Assembly: GCF_042100115.1 (NCBI RefSeq)
Contig: NC_091278.1
Span: forward strand, 372,001 to 436,000
Length of the DNA stretch: 64,000 nucleotides
Direction: 5' to 3'
From: Alternaria dauci
Lineage: Eukaryota > Ascomycota > Dothideomycetes > Pleosporales > Pleosporaceae
The notes under the pieces are model-generated. The model was not told where the DNA came from, ran no database searches, and saw nothing but the letters and a program-made list of their open reading frames with translations. Made by a program: the position numbers and the translations under genes. This document shows, piece after piece, positions 1 through 12,166 of the stretch. Numbering within the stretch: position 1 is the stretch's first letter; each line of letters opens with the position of its first letter.

Positions 1-556
1 TTGTTGGATGTTTGGGCTACGACGGGGATGAAGACTAGACATGGGTTTCCCATGTAATTTGGTTTTCTCTGAATAGACGAACTTGTTGCATTTTCGTTGC
101 TTCTTAAAGTCTGCTTGTACATCTTACATCAGAATATGGAGCAACAACGCGGCGCCTCACCCTAAACTGGTTAGCGTGCTCAAGGTCCGGTTCTCGGGCC
201 CTAAGCGGCCAACGACGTTTGATATGCAGACAAACCATCAGCCAATTCATCCTCGCCAACCTCATCTTTGTGAATTATGCTAGTCTATGCGCATCTTGGG
301 AGTGAAAGACGCGTGATGACTCCTCCTCGCTCATCCCTTCCACAGAGTACGCCTGTGCGTACGTCATGCATGACTGGACAGGTGCAGCACGCGACGCGAC
401 ACGCGAGGCATGCTTGTCTGCCACCATTCATCACCATTGACGGGGAGAGATTTCTAGAGATTCTTAGAGATTCTAACCTGTCGATCGGAAATTAACCTCA
501 GCCGCCCTTCAGTACCAATAGTACACAGCTCCGATTGCATGTATTAGACCGGAGAA
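1..556. other. Gene-free left edge / MFS upstream region
   Basis: No convincing coding sequence is seen. Short open frames here lack family motifs and several begin with non-ATG codons. The segment ends in the 5' region of the MFS transporter gene, whose ATG is at 557. No clear TATA box or repeat was noticed. Confidence 0.5.
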
Positions 557-2225
557 ATGCAGACCCAGAACGACCAAGAGTCGCAGAATCACCATTTGCA
601 CGACAACGACGTGCTCGCCAAAGACGAAGATGCGTCAAATATAACAGACATCGAAGTGAAAATGGTCGTTCCACCATCAGAAACAGCAATTCCGTATACA
701 GTTTTTACCAAGGCTGAGCGGCGGATGATAACATGGCTTATCGGATGCAGCATGTTCTTCTCTCCTTTCACAGCCAACATCTACTTTCCATGTCTCGAAG
801 AACTGCAATACGCTGTGGGCGTCGACTCAAGCCTGATCAATCTCACCATCACGACATACCTCATTGTCCAGGCGATAGCGCCAGCCTTTTGTGGAGATCT
901 GGCCGACAATCTAGGCCGACGCCCTGTTTATCTCATTACCTTCGCTATATACGTCTGCGCCAATCTGGGTCTTGCGCTTCAGCAGAATTATGCTGCTCTA
1001 ATGGTTCTTCGTGGTCTCCAGAGCTTCGGGTGCTCCGCAACCGTTGCTATTGGGTACGGAGTAATTGCTGATGTTGCGACGCCATCTACTCGTGGAAGTA
1101 TGTTGGGACCTGCTATGATTGCGACGAACCTTGGCCCAAGCATAGGTCCTCTCGTCGGCGGTGTACTGGCAGCACGAGCTCACTGGAGATGGGTCTTTTG
1201 GTTACTGGTTATTGTTGGGGCCGCCTTCCTTGTCGTTCTTGGCCTTGTCTTTCCTGAGACTGGGCGCAACGTTGTAGGAAATGGCAGTATTGTGGCACCA
1301 AAATGGAATAGACCTTTGTTGCATTCACACCGACAGCGAGGCCTGGTAGCATTCGGCGAAGAGAGACTGTGGAAAAAGAGAAGCCTAATACCCAACCCGT
1401 TCAAAGCTCTTCTGGTCTGTTTCCATCGAGACACCGCTGCTGTTTTGTCCATCAGTGCTGTTTACTATGCCGCCTACTATTGTATCCAAGCCTCCATCCC
1501 GGTCATCTTCACGGAGGTCTACGGTCTTAACGAACTCCAGATCGGGTTATGTTACCTCTCGATTGGAACAGGAGTCATTCTCGGTGGCTACGCTAATGGC
1601 AAGTTAATGGACTACAACTATCGCTCAACAGCCAAAGCAAATAACATAACCGTCGATAAGGTCGTTGGTGAGGACCTGGTCAAGTTTCCAATCGAAAAGG
1701 CGCGGTCTCGGATGTCGTGGCTTCTGATCCCGATATCTACTGCAGTCATTGTTGGGTACGGATGGGTCTTGCGCGAAGGAATCGTATGCCGTTCGTGCTG
1801 CCAGCGCTTCCAAAAGACTAACAATATCTCAGCATATAAGCGTACCACTGATATTCTTGTTCCTACATGGCTTCCTTGCCACATGCATCTGCCAGGTAAT
1901 CGACCTTGACTCATATCATCGGCAATGACGCTGACAAGCTTTATAGACACACAACACCCTTATTATGGATATCTCGCCCCAGAACACAAGCACTGCCGCT
2001 GCGGCAGGTAACATCACACGGTGCGCTCTATCAGCAGCTGCTATCGCCGCCATGCAGCCTCTACTAGATGTCATGGGCATAGGCTGGTTCTTCACGACCT
2101 TGGCTGTAATCTCCGGTGCCCTCAGTGTAGTCGCAACAATTTTAATTCAGCTCAAGGGTATGAAGTGGCGCAACCAGCGGCAAGGGTATGAACAAGAAAT
2201 ATTACAAGGAGCTAGAGAATTATGA
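557..2225 (+). CDS. MFS transporter, DHA1 (drug:H+ antiporter-like) family
   Basis: Three exons, 557-1783, 1833-1895 and 1947-2225, join in frame to give about 522 residues. The introns are 49 and 51 bp, with CTAAC- and CTGAC-like branch sites. After a roughly 55-residue polar N-terminus the protein is a multi-pass membrane protein. The first helix pair carries PFTANIYFPCLEEL, the loop 2-3 motif is GDLADNLGRRP (MFS motif A-like), and TM4-5 contains GYGVIADVATPSTRG and GPSIGPLVGG (antiporter motif C-like). A central charged loop separates the two halves, and exon 3 supplies the last helices. This layout fits the fungal QDR/CexA-like DHA1 exporters of drugs or organic acids at the plasma membrane. 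The substrate cannot be read from sequence. It converges with the fructosamine-kinase-like gene downstream. Confidence 0.9.
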
Positions 2226-2496
2226 GACAAGGGCATCATGCACTTTACCCCTCGGACTCGCCCTTACGTTTTGTCTGTCTCTTGCCGACAACTTTCATAC
2301 CCATCTGGAAACTTTTCAACCAGGCGTCGCATTCCCTCAATCGCACTTCATCTGATCAGTTGGTACTCTGTGTTCTTGCAAAGTGCTACAACTCACAATT
2401 GCCGAATGGTCTTGGTTTGCTTCCAGCAACACGAAACTAGGAGGTCATTTCGACTGCTTCATTATCATTTGCACCCATTGAACTATCGGTCAACAC

Positions 2497-3546
2497 TTAC
2501 AGAGCGTAGAGCGCATTCCTATCGTCGTACTCCTCCTGCGGCTCTGAGGCAGGAACAACGCGAAGATATGCGTCCAGATGCGTCTTATTGAAGGCGTACC
2601 TCGCCGCGCGCCACGGTGCGGCTTCGTACTCATGGCGTCCAAAGAAGCACCCTGGATCATACATCATCGGCCTTTTCGTCTTGCTGTCCACGCCAACGTT
2701 GCCATGCCAAATGTCTCCATGTAATAGCACAGGCTTGATCTCGTTGCTACCTGTTTCCATTGGGCGAAGGAGCCGTGGAACTACCTTTGTCATTATGTCA
2801 GCGAATAGCGCGTCCATCTCTGGATTCCCACCATGTATCGAACGCTCCAGTTGAATCAGGTCGCGTAGCTTGCGACTGAAGTACTCTTCCCAAGTATCGC
2901 ACCACTCGTTGTGATTGAGGATATTTCCCTGGAAAGCTAGAAACCTGCATTGGTTTTCGAAAGGCTTGTCGTATAGAATGGTCACGCACTGTTTACATGG
3001 AATCCAAATTTCCCGGTCGGCGATTCCACGCCATGGACTCTAGCGACCACACCGATGAACTCGTCTACGAACGAATCGAGAGATGCGCCTTCTGCGTTGC
3101 CCGCATCTACCGGCACATCGTCCATGTCGCAAAAAGATTGGAGATACCAGAATCGCTGCGGATCAGATGCAAAACAACCGTACGCATATGGCCTCGGCAC
3201 ATTATCAGGTACCGCGGCGTACAAAGCGGCTGTTGACTCATATTCCGCTTTGACCATGAACTCCGCATTCTTATCGCGGTACTCTTCCAGGAAGAAGGAT
3301 TGAGGGTTGCTGTGGATCGTGGTGTCGATTTTGGTCAGTATCGACCAGTGCGTTGCGCCTATTGTGCGGACCAAGGTTATCTCTGCACCTTCTGGTAATG
3401 CTATGAGGATGTGTGAGTGTTTGACGCGCGTTTGCTTGAGTGGTAAGATACGTACCTGCGGCGATGTTCCCATCGAGCTCTTTTCCTTCGTACCGGTCTT
3501 GCTCTCCTAGAACGGCTTGGGCGAAGCTATCGTCGATTTTGACCAT
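2497..3546 (-). CDS. Fructosamine/ketosamine-3-kinase family protein
   Basis: Three exons on the minus strand, 3546-3456, 3400-2997 and 2928-2497, give about 308 residues, the usual family length. Introns are 55 and 68 bp; splicing restores the conserved stretch GKFGFH-GNILNHNEWCDTW. The aminoglycoside-phosphotransferase fold is shown by the catalytic loop HGDIWHGN near residue 234 and by the metal-binding segment YDPGCFFGRHEYE shortly after it. Family members phosphorylate sugar amines on glycated proteins so that the adduct falls off (deglycation), in the cytosol. An ATG at 3546 gives the start MVKIDDS; the codon ten residues upstream, at 3576, is not needed. The physiological substrate is inferred, and fungal members are diverse. 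Confidence 0.85.
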
Positions 3547-4950
3547 GGTGCGATAGATTACGAACAATTGCTGCACTGGAAAAGAGTTGGTGGAGCGCCT
3601 GGGTTTGATTGAGTAAAATGTTTTCGCGTTTATTTTCGCGTTTGCTGTGGTTGCGGTGTGGTCGCGTGCTCTTGTCGTGAAAGTGGTAGCTCGACGGCTG
3701 TGTCATAGAGAGGGGTCCTACTGTGCCGCATCATTGACGATACGATATGACAGCATCAACTGGAAAGTGTCGTATGGGGCACATGTTGAGCCACTTTTTG
3801 CACGTCAAAGCAACAAATAAGGAACACATTGGTGGGCCGAGGGAGTTGTGAGTGGTTTCCTGGTCTGCTCCGCGTCACCGTCACTACGGTATGGTATCGC
3901 GCATTGACGTAAGTCAGAGGGATTCTAGGGACATACAAAGCTGATGCGCAGCTGAGTCTTTGTTGCTCATCGCTCACGTACTATGACCAACCCTTTCGAA
4001 GCCAGCGGACGGCCCGGAAAGTCTTAGCTATGACTTGCGCGCAGAAGTCCTCCGAGAATGCCCAGCTTGCCAACTTGGCTCCGATCACCGAAACAAAACA
4101 CCACAGTACCATCTCGGATGCAAGGGACTCTTGAACTCTGCGCGCGACACAATCGTGCCAGATTTGCGCAATTGCCAAAGATGCTCCTGGAGAATCCTTC
4201 TTGCTAGCAACGGATGTCTTGGTCATGTTCCGGTTGAAGCCCCTTGTCCTGATATTTTGAGACCGCAGTTCTTTTAATTCCTGCTCGCTGAAGGAAGCGT
4301 TCTTTGCGTACAGGATCATCTGGAGATGCAGATGTTGTAAGTGGCCCGTGTGGGTGAAGTGGGATGATGACGATAGCATAAGCATCGCACTGCAAGGTCT
4401 TAAAAGGCAGAAAGAATCAAGCGTAGGGGAAAGAAAGATGAGGGTTACATGTTCACAAGCAAGTGACCTCTGAAGAATCGTCAGGATGATAAAGCACGCT
4501 CGCGATGATATTGGCATCCGTGTCTTTACCCTCATGTTTATGGTCGATTTTCAAGGTGGCCTGAGTCAAATGTTGGCCAGTTTCCACTGATCCTTTCACA
4601 TTGCAAGCTTGATGTTTAGGCGCGGCATGCTGACAGCAGCGCCTCCTCTCGATACCAGGCGCTACATCGCAACTGCGGGGTTTCCTCTGCCCTTGAGGCT
4701 GAACATGCACAAGGCTCCAACACAGACGACAAGAATGAATCGGGTAGGCGGGTATAGCGAACGAAGACCAATCATTTAGCGCTGACGTGTGCGATACACC
4801 GGAATGCATGCTTATTGCCACTGCCACAATCACCAGGGGAGCGGGGGTGCAACGTCCTGCCCGCAAATATTAACGAGCACTCAGCCTTTGTGCTTCATAT
4901 CTCTGACAACAAGCGCTTCCTATTTCGTCTCGTCGCATTGAGCATGTGCG
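3547..4950. other. Intergenic, no supported gene
   Basis: About 1.4 kb between two divergently transcribed genes. The longest open frames (minus strand, 4866-4453 and 4535-3981) show no recognisable domain and no convincing splice pair, so no gene is called. A short stretch at 3710-3740 shares CCTACTGTGCCGC and ATCATT with the arm of the hairpin element found at 61.5 kb, which could be a decayed fragment or chance. Confidence 0.4.
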
Positions 4951-7256
4951 ATGATAGGCGATGTACGGTGGTCTTTCCCTATCGCCGCCGCTCGTAGAAG
5001 CTGATTTGTCTATAGTATACTCCGCCGGGCAGCCCCCACACGAGCGACAGGCGCCGTCTTACTATTCAGAGCGCACAGAAATTGCAGCATACTGTCGAGG
5101 ACCGCTATTTCTCCAACGACCCCAATGACTATTACAATCTGGAGTGGCGTTCACACAATGCCGTCAATGTCTCTACTAAGCGGTTCAACCTTTCCGACCT
5201 CTGGAGAGCAATGCGGCCTGCTGATCGAACCGTACATGGCGACTCCATGAGCCCGCCCACAATCACATGGTGTGAGAAACCGGATAACGAACATCTAGCC
5301 CAGTTACTAACCGAGGATGTGGCTATGCTTTCACTGTGCGTTAAACTGATGGAAAAACTAGACCGAGAACAGTTCGTCGAGATTGCAAACAAGGCTCTGG
5401 AAAACTTTTATCTAGCCTTGGCTGCAGATTCGTTTACACAATTGGAGCGATTGGAAAGCCATTCAAGTAGAAAGATAATATGCGAACACATCGCTGATAT
5501 CATCACTTCCAAAAGCTTCCAGTATGAGGAAGGAAAGAAAAGAAGGATCGAAGATCGGGATAGGTCGGAAGAGAAATCCCTGGAGGTGTTACGCCACAAT
5601 TCCCATCATCATCACGACTCAGAAAGCGAAGCCGACCATCTACGAGACCTAGTCCACAATCCTCAACGATCTGAGCCAACAGGTTCTCTCAAAACGAGAG
5701 AATTCGAAAGTAAATCGACACGAAACGTATTTGGGATGAAAGGATCCCTCCAAGAATTAATACCTTTCCAGGTCCTACTGAACGACCTGAGATTGCATTT
5801 ACTTCCGCCTTCAATTAAGGACATTGTTCAAACAGCGGAGGAAGGTTCTTTGTCGCTTTCAAACCACGATTCCAATTCTCGCATCAATCGAATGAAGGCA
5901 TTTGTCGAAGACTTTACCATGCTGAAATGGAATTGGTGGCCTTTAGAGCCTAGGATGAGAAGAGTGTCGCCGAATGAGATTCGCCTGTTCTGGTCCTGCG
6001 TAAGTAACCCCGATGCAGAACTAATTCAGCTGAAACTTTACAGACTTGTGGTACGCGACTCTGGCGGGACATTTCTCTGAACGACGCCAACATTATCTCA
6101 CCGATGATTTCGCATCCAATCAGCACATCAAATCTACGGCGTAGATGTAAACGGAGCTTATTTTACATTCACAAGGGTCGAATCATTATGCGTTTCCACC
6201 ATTATCAGCTCTCTCTGTATGTAGGACGTGGCAAAACCGGAACTGGTTTTCAAACCGAGGTGTCTTTCCGCAGACATACGGAATCGGCAGCACCCAGATC
6301 GGCTGCAGGTGCAAGGTATACACCTTCAGACATCACATCAGCCTCTAACAGTGGAGTACAAGGCTCGCAAGCTACTAGCACTGGACCTGACCCAAACAAC
6401 ACGCCAATTTTCACTCAAGCAACAAATCAATTGGCAGGTTCTAGTGTGCACACCAACATTGGGCAACAGGCTGCTCTGGATGATCCGCATATCCTGTTCG
6501 GCGTGAAAGGACCTTATCCAGCATTGAAACTGGAGCAGATTAGCATACAAAAAACGACGAACGACAGCAACTTCTACGAAGAATTGAAGAAGTACTACAG
6601 GCTCAACCGTGGTAGACTCAGATATTGGTTCTCCTTTTGGCGACTAGGATATTGCGAGGTCGTCAAGGCAAGTCACAAATGTCATTGCAAACAGGCAACA
6701 ACTGACACCGCACACATAGTTCCAAACTTACAGGCCAGACTACGTGTTCAAGGAGCAGAAGGAACTGCCCACGAGTAACGACTACGAATACGTTCCTCGC
6801 CATCCAGACGCACATAACCCCCCTATATCGCGACACGAGTTTTCAATGCACCTCAATGCGTGTGGCGATTCCTGTCGCTGGGCATCGTTGACAAAATCCG
6901 TACCAACATTCGGTGGTCTACTGCACGAGTGTTTGCCAAGACTGCATACAAAGCGTGCCATCAATCGAATACCCAAGAGAAAATACCCCTTCGACACATC
7001 ATGTACGGACGACAAGAACGCGTATGCCTGGGGACTGGAGGCAAGACATGAAATTTCAGCTGCTTACGTGGCCTGTTATCACCTTCTCATCCTGGCGCTT
7101 CCTTTTAGTTTCTGGGGCTGGTGGCAAGCTACGCACCCAGGAGATTTGCAAAACGCATCCGTCCCGGTCACTGTCGCTCTTACGATGCTCTCCCTGTTTT
7201 GGGGTACCAACGGGATTCTGACACAAGGTCGCAAGTTGGGCGAAATGGGTAACTGA
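4951..7256 (+). CDS. Conserved fungal membrane protein of unknown function
   Basis: Core exons are 5016-5999, 6044-6667 and 6720-7256. Splicing joins NWWPLEPRMR...RLFWSC to TCGTRLW, and RLGYCEVVK to FQTYRPDYVF. Together with DPHILFGVKGPYP, NRGRLRYWFSFW, IPKRKYPF and DDKNAYAWGLEA, these match a family common in Pezizomycotina with no assigned function. The C-terminus holds two hydrophobic segments around YVACYHLLILALPFSFWGWW and VTVALTMLSLFWG, so it is probably membrane-anchored. The second intron (6668-6719) starts with GC, not GT. The N-terminus is unsure: the frame is open from 5016 without an ATG until 5211. A 12-nt first exon at 4951-4962 followed by a 53-bp intron would supply one (about 718 residues). 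The region 6105-6300 is poorly conserved and may hide another intron. Confidence 0.75.
6668..6719 (+). other. GC-AG intron
   Basis: This 52-bp intron begins GCAAGT and ends CATAG, with a CTGAC branch-like site about 20 bp before the acceptor. Removing it joins CEVVK directly to FQTYRPDYVF, the order I expect for this protein family. The nearby GT dinucleotides do not restore this join. Confidence 0.75.
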
Positions 7257-7357
7257 ACCTATCTAGAGCAATGGTATCTTCGTACCAAGTCCCCCTACCA
7301 AAGTCTAACATGCCATAGCCACCCCACCTCACCCCTCATATCCCCCCATCCACCCAT

Positions 7358-10300
7358 TCACTTCGCCTTCCCCCCACCCCTCTCCCTAATCCTCTCATCC
7401 TTCTCAAACCTCTCCTCAAACATCCTATAAAACAAACCCAACCACTCCTTCTCGCGATCACTCAGCTGCCTACTCGGATTCTTCCAGCTATTCGCCAAAA
7501 TTTCCTTGATGCGGCGTCTCAACACCTTGAGCGCAACAGCTGCCCTCCACTCCCTGACCGCAAACCGGAGCACGTTGCCAGGCAAACTGATGACACCAGC
7601 GTGTAACTTGAAATCCATGGCGTTATCCGCAGCGACCATGAGAACCATGGGAAGGGGATACGCGATCGAAGTAGAATGCGCGTTGTAGAACTTGTTGCTG
7701 GATTGCATAATGTTGTAGTACGAAAGGAAGTGTGCGGTTTGGCTGCCTTTGTTGACGGAAGTTGGGCTCAAGGAAACAGTCTGGTTGTTGGAGATGTTGC
7801 GCCAGCCTTTTCCTTCGCGGGTCAGGATCTTGGGGTAAAAGGCTGTTGCGATGACCGAGTTTACCAGGACGTCGTTGTCGGTGTGGATGTCGTATTGGGC
7901 TGGTATGTCGACAAAGACGCGGTGGCGGGATGTGTTGCGGTAGCGGCTCATGGAGCGGCGCTCATCGGGCGTGAGTTGGATGAAGCCTGCGTCGACTAGT
8001 GAGGAGAACAGCTGAGCTTTGAGGTCCTCGATGTTTCCAAGGTTCTGCGGGCTGAGGAAGTTTTTGTGGCAGAATTGCATTTCGGACCGTCCTGGCGTGG
8101 TACAGACTGCTTTCCAGGCCCTGTACGCGTTGTATGTGGTGAGGAGGTCGGAGTCGCCCTTCTTGAATGCGAGCCGAGCGATATCGGCTCGTTGCTTAGC
8201 TCCAAACGGTGTTAAGAAGGGTGACTTGGACGAAACAATGGCAGCGATGGTAATGGCAACATCAACACATGCAAATGTGCTTGCAAGAAGTACAAGCTTG
8301 CCCAAGTGCGCATCCAACGGGAGCTTTGCGATTTGACGACCAAGAGGTGTCAACTCCTCACTCGGCGTCAGCGCATCGACCTCCACGAGTGCATCAATAG
8401 CACGGCGGATATTCCTCGAAGAGGGTGGATCGAGTGCTTGAGCAAGGGTAGCCTCAATATCACCCAGTTTGCAGATTTTTACGCGCATGACCAAGTCTTG
8501 GAGTGAAAGCCTCAGCATCTCAGGCGTTTGCTGTTCGGCCATGAGATTATCGTGGCGGTGTTTTGTAAAGAGATGGAAGCAAAGCCCTTCCTGTACACGG
8601 CCAGCACGACCGCGTCGCTGCTTTGCATTGGCTCTTGAGATGAACGATTGTGTCAAGCGTGATAGCTGTCTGCGTTCGTCGAACCTCATCTCCTTGTGCT
8701 TTCCTGTGTCAACGACGCAGGTAATATCCGGAATTGTAACTCCAGTCTCAGCAATGTTCGTAGCAAGCACGATTTTGCGTATGCCTGGGGGCGGAACAAG
8801 GAACGCGGCCTGTTGATCTTCGCTTGAAATGGTAGAGTGCAGCGGGTACACATACCAATCGGCCTTGAATGAGGGATGACTGACCAATATGTCATTGAGC
8901 TGGCGGATCTCAGCAATGCCCGGAAGGAAGACCAAGATGGCGCTGCTGAAGCGACTCAATTGTGGATCATACGCGACAGTCTCAATCAGACGTGTAATCA
9001 GATCATAGTCAATGGCGTACTCGTCATAAGCGGAGAGCACACTACGAGTGGCAGGGCTGTAGCCTGGGAGTTTGCTGGGGATACCGGATTGATCGCTCGT
9101 AATATCGTCACCCTCGTCGTCATCGCTTGTAGCGGCATTTTTGACTGTATCAGATGCTCCCGTGTAATTGGTCAACTCAATCGCATCCTCCAGATATCGA
9201 GTCTGGACTGGGAAAGTACGGCCTGGTACTGTGAGAATCGGCGCGTCGTTGAGGTACCTTGAGAAACGTGCGGCATCGACCGTGGCGCTCATTAGTATGA
9301 CCTTGAGTTCCGGTCGGCGTTCCATGAGCGACCGAAGGATGACAAGAAGGAAATCAGTGTCAATAGATCTTTCATGGACCTCGTCAATGACCAGATGTGT
9401 AACCTCCTGTAGGCCTCCAGGTGATTCTAGCATTCGCAGTACCACACCAACAGTCGCATACACCAAGCGAGTCTGCGAAGAGGTCTTTGATTCAAGACGA
9501 ATTGCATATCCTACAAGTGAGCGCATAGATCCAAGGTCCTTGGGCCCCTCGCCAAGTTCCTCGCTCACACGTTGTGCAAGCGAAATCGCAGATATACGTC
9601 TCGGCTCTGTACAGTAGACCTTGCATGCTTTACCTTGCGAGAGCTCGTGCTCGAGGACGAAGGCAGGGATCTGGGTACTCTTTCCACAGCCGGTCTCACC
9701 GCAAATGATGGTAACCTGATTCTTATCAACCGTCGACAAGATGGAGGCTCTGAAATTGAAGACTGGAAGGCTCATTCGCCCAACAAGCATATGTTGGTAT
9801 GATGGAGTCGAAGCTTTTGCGGCCCATAGTTCTCTGAGGCTGTCGTGATGTCTCACCGGTGTGTTATAGCCAGAATTTGATGCGCTCGAGCTTGTAGCCG
9901 CCTGAGCGCGCATCTTGAAGCGATTCGTAAGCACAACACCATCTGACTCTTCGTTCTCGATCTGATCCTCGATGATCGAGCGGTAGTGTTTGATAGCGTC
10001 ACGATCTTCCGCGTCCAGACGCGTCTTCCGGCGCTCTAGGAACTCCCTGTACACGTCTCTCCAATTAGACGGAAGCCGGAGGTAAACTTTCTCTTCTTTG
10101 GATAGAGCAGCAGAGATTGAAAAGAGTGCAGCCACAGATATGAAGCTTTCACTTTGCTCAACCGATACAGCAGCGATGTCGGTCGCGGCAAAAATGATTT
10201 GCTTCCGGTACGGAGTACAAACGACCCCGGCAATGTCTGTGTCGTACTCGATGTCTTGTTCCTTGGACCACGTGATGCTCACGGAGTGCCGACAGGTATA

Positions 10301-11817
10301 TGTTGTCGGTGAGATCATTTTATAAGATAGTCGCGCCCCAGCATCCCTGCAGCTGTTAGTCAATGTCTAAAGGGTAGTGAATGAACCAACCTCGATCTAA
10401 CCGCCTCTTCTAGCACTTTACGAGGAGACACTCCGCTCATCTTGCCAAAGTCGCGTAGTACTATGTTTTCGGTACTCGTACCGTTGGAGGTAGCCTCAGG
10501 GGCGGCCGTTGCATCGGGTACTGCGAACATGCCTCCTAGTAGGTCGGCATCCTCTTCGCCATCGCGATCGCTTGGAGGATCTGCTGGTGCGGGGTTGGCT
10601 TCAATCTTTGCAGATACTGGGAGATCAAGAGTGGCGTCATTATCCTGCAGTCGCGAATCGCTAGACTGTGGACCATTTCGCTGCCTCTTTTCAGCTTGAC
10701 TCTGTGCGATTTGGTTACGTTTTGCGGGCCACTGTGCTTCAGCTTGGTACTCGTCAAAGAGAGGATCAGACATAATTTGCTGCAACTGGGAGAGCAGCTT
10801 CCGAACAGCTGGAGTCTGCGTGGGCACAGGCGCAGCTTTCTTAGATTTTCCTTTTGGCTTCCGTGTAGAGGCATCGACGAGCTGAGGATCAATCTCGAAC
10901 AGTTTGCCCTTGATCTTCAGATACGCAGGGGTAAGCTCGTCAAGCTCAAGGTCGCTATCGAGGTCGCTGACGTCGACATCCGATTGACTGGACTCTGCCG
11001 GTGCTGAAGCTTTTATAGGGGCGGAAGGTGAGGCTCCGGAGGTGGTGTTTCCGTTGGCAGACGGCTGGGGCGGCGGTGTTGGAGGTCGAGAGACATCGAG
11101 AGATTCGAGCCCTGATCGTTTGGGTTGCGAGTCTTCGTATGAGAAAGAATGGTCCTCGCACTGGTCCAACGCAAGCCACTCTAGCGCTTCTTGCAGACCC
11201 CAGATACCAGCAGACGCGTCAATGCTTGCAGCATTAGCACAGAGCCACCTCAAGACGGGTTGGATGTGGTCTTGGGAGAAACCGAGCTCACGCAGGGTAA
11301 GATCAAGGGTCCAAAGCTTGGACATGGCGTCCTCTTCTGTCAGCGTCTTGAGAAGAGACTGCTGCCCCTGTCTCCTGTTGGAGTCGTTCGACTCTGCCTG
11401 GGCTAGGAGGATGATTTCGTCCAGGATCCCACTGGGAAGCCAGTCGTGGACCGTCATGGCATGCGACTGGCTGCGGAGGAGCCTGCGATCTGTCTGGAAT
11501 TTCGAGACATATCGACTAGATTCGCGGCGGACCTTGGGCGCGTGCTTCTCAACGAGCAGTTGGAGTTCATCTCGCTCTAGCTGGGCCTCGAGTTCCTCGG
11601 GCGTGGGTGCGACCTCTGGCTTGGGCGCTTCAGTCGTCGCGGACGTGCTCGGGGCATCTGTAGGCCCTGGGGCAGTTGCGCTTTCCTTTGACGGCGCCTG
11701 AGCGACTTGGTTAGCTGGGGCGTCCGCGGCTGTCTTTTCTAGCTTGGGCTTGCTCGCAACAGACGTCGTCGCGAATCCTCGAGCGGGGTTGCCGGCGGGC
11801 TTCTTTTTCTTCGCCAT
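7358..11817 (-). CDS. DEAH-box RNA helicase, DHX29/DHX57-like
   Basis: Two exons, 11817-10391 and 10346-7358, separated by a 44-bp intron, give about 1471 residues. The N-terminus (MAKKKKPAGN) is lysine-rich, then Ala/Pro-rich, followed by a helical stretch near residues 175-230 (DLTLRELGFSQDHIQPVLRW) resembling the UBA-like part of DHX29. The helicase core has motif I GETGCGKST (about residue 690), motif II DEVHERSIDTDF (about 796), motif III SATVD, LPGIAEIRQL, ATNIAETGVTIPD and motif VI QRRGRAGR. Helicase-associated (HA2) and OB-fold regions follow. DEAH proteins of this branch remodel RNA or ribosomal complexes with ATP; DHX29 helps 48S scanning on structured mRNAs. The exact orthology is inferred. 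It is divergent from GCN1, another translation factor. Confidence 0.92.
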
Positions 11818-12166
11818 GGCAAAAACTCGGAGTTGGGTTGAGTGGTTGTGCTGTGAGTGCAGGGGTGGGTCTCAGGCGGGCTTCCGTATGGAGTATATCG
11901 GAGCTTGATCCCGGGCGAGATCCAGGTTGGGTGAATTGTCGCAGCTGGTGGGACGCATAAGGGCGCAGTATTCACAGAGAGGCAGTCGAGTGCTGGTCGA
12001 GGGCCGAGGTGGCAGTGGGGTTGGGTTGGGTGATGAATGCAGCTCCACTCTCCGATGTCATCGCCCTAGCAAATAAACGAGAACTCTTGGCACCTCGCGA
12101 TACTTTCGCCGACGAGCACCCCGCCAGACCACCCCGCAATTCGCTTTCACATGTGGACTGGACGAC
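11818..12166. promoter_or_regulatory. Divergent promoter of DEAH helicase and GCN1
   Basis: These 349 bp separate the two start codons of divergently transcribed translation-related genes, so both core promoters and 5' UTRs must lie here or overlap the genes. The interval is GC-rich, without an obvious TATA box, as is common for housekeeping promoters. No specific factor site is claimed. Confidence 0.6.

Noticed and set aside
3704..3745. Possible fourth copy of the hairpin-element arm, about 160 bp upstream of the fructosamine-kinase-like start
   Set aside because: Only about 20 bases match (CCTACTGTGCCGC and ATCATT); too short to separate from chance without a search.
3981..4866. Two overlapping minus-strand frames (137 and 184 residues) that might form a spliced gene
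   Set aside because: No recognisable domain, and no splice pair with good donor, branch and acceptor joins them; composition looks like antisense or intergenic noise.
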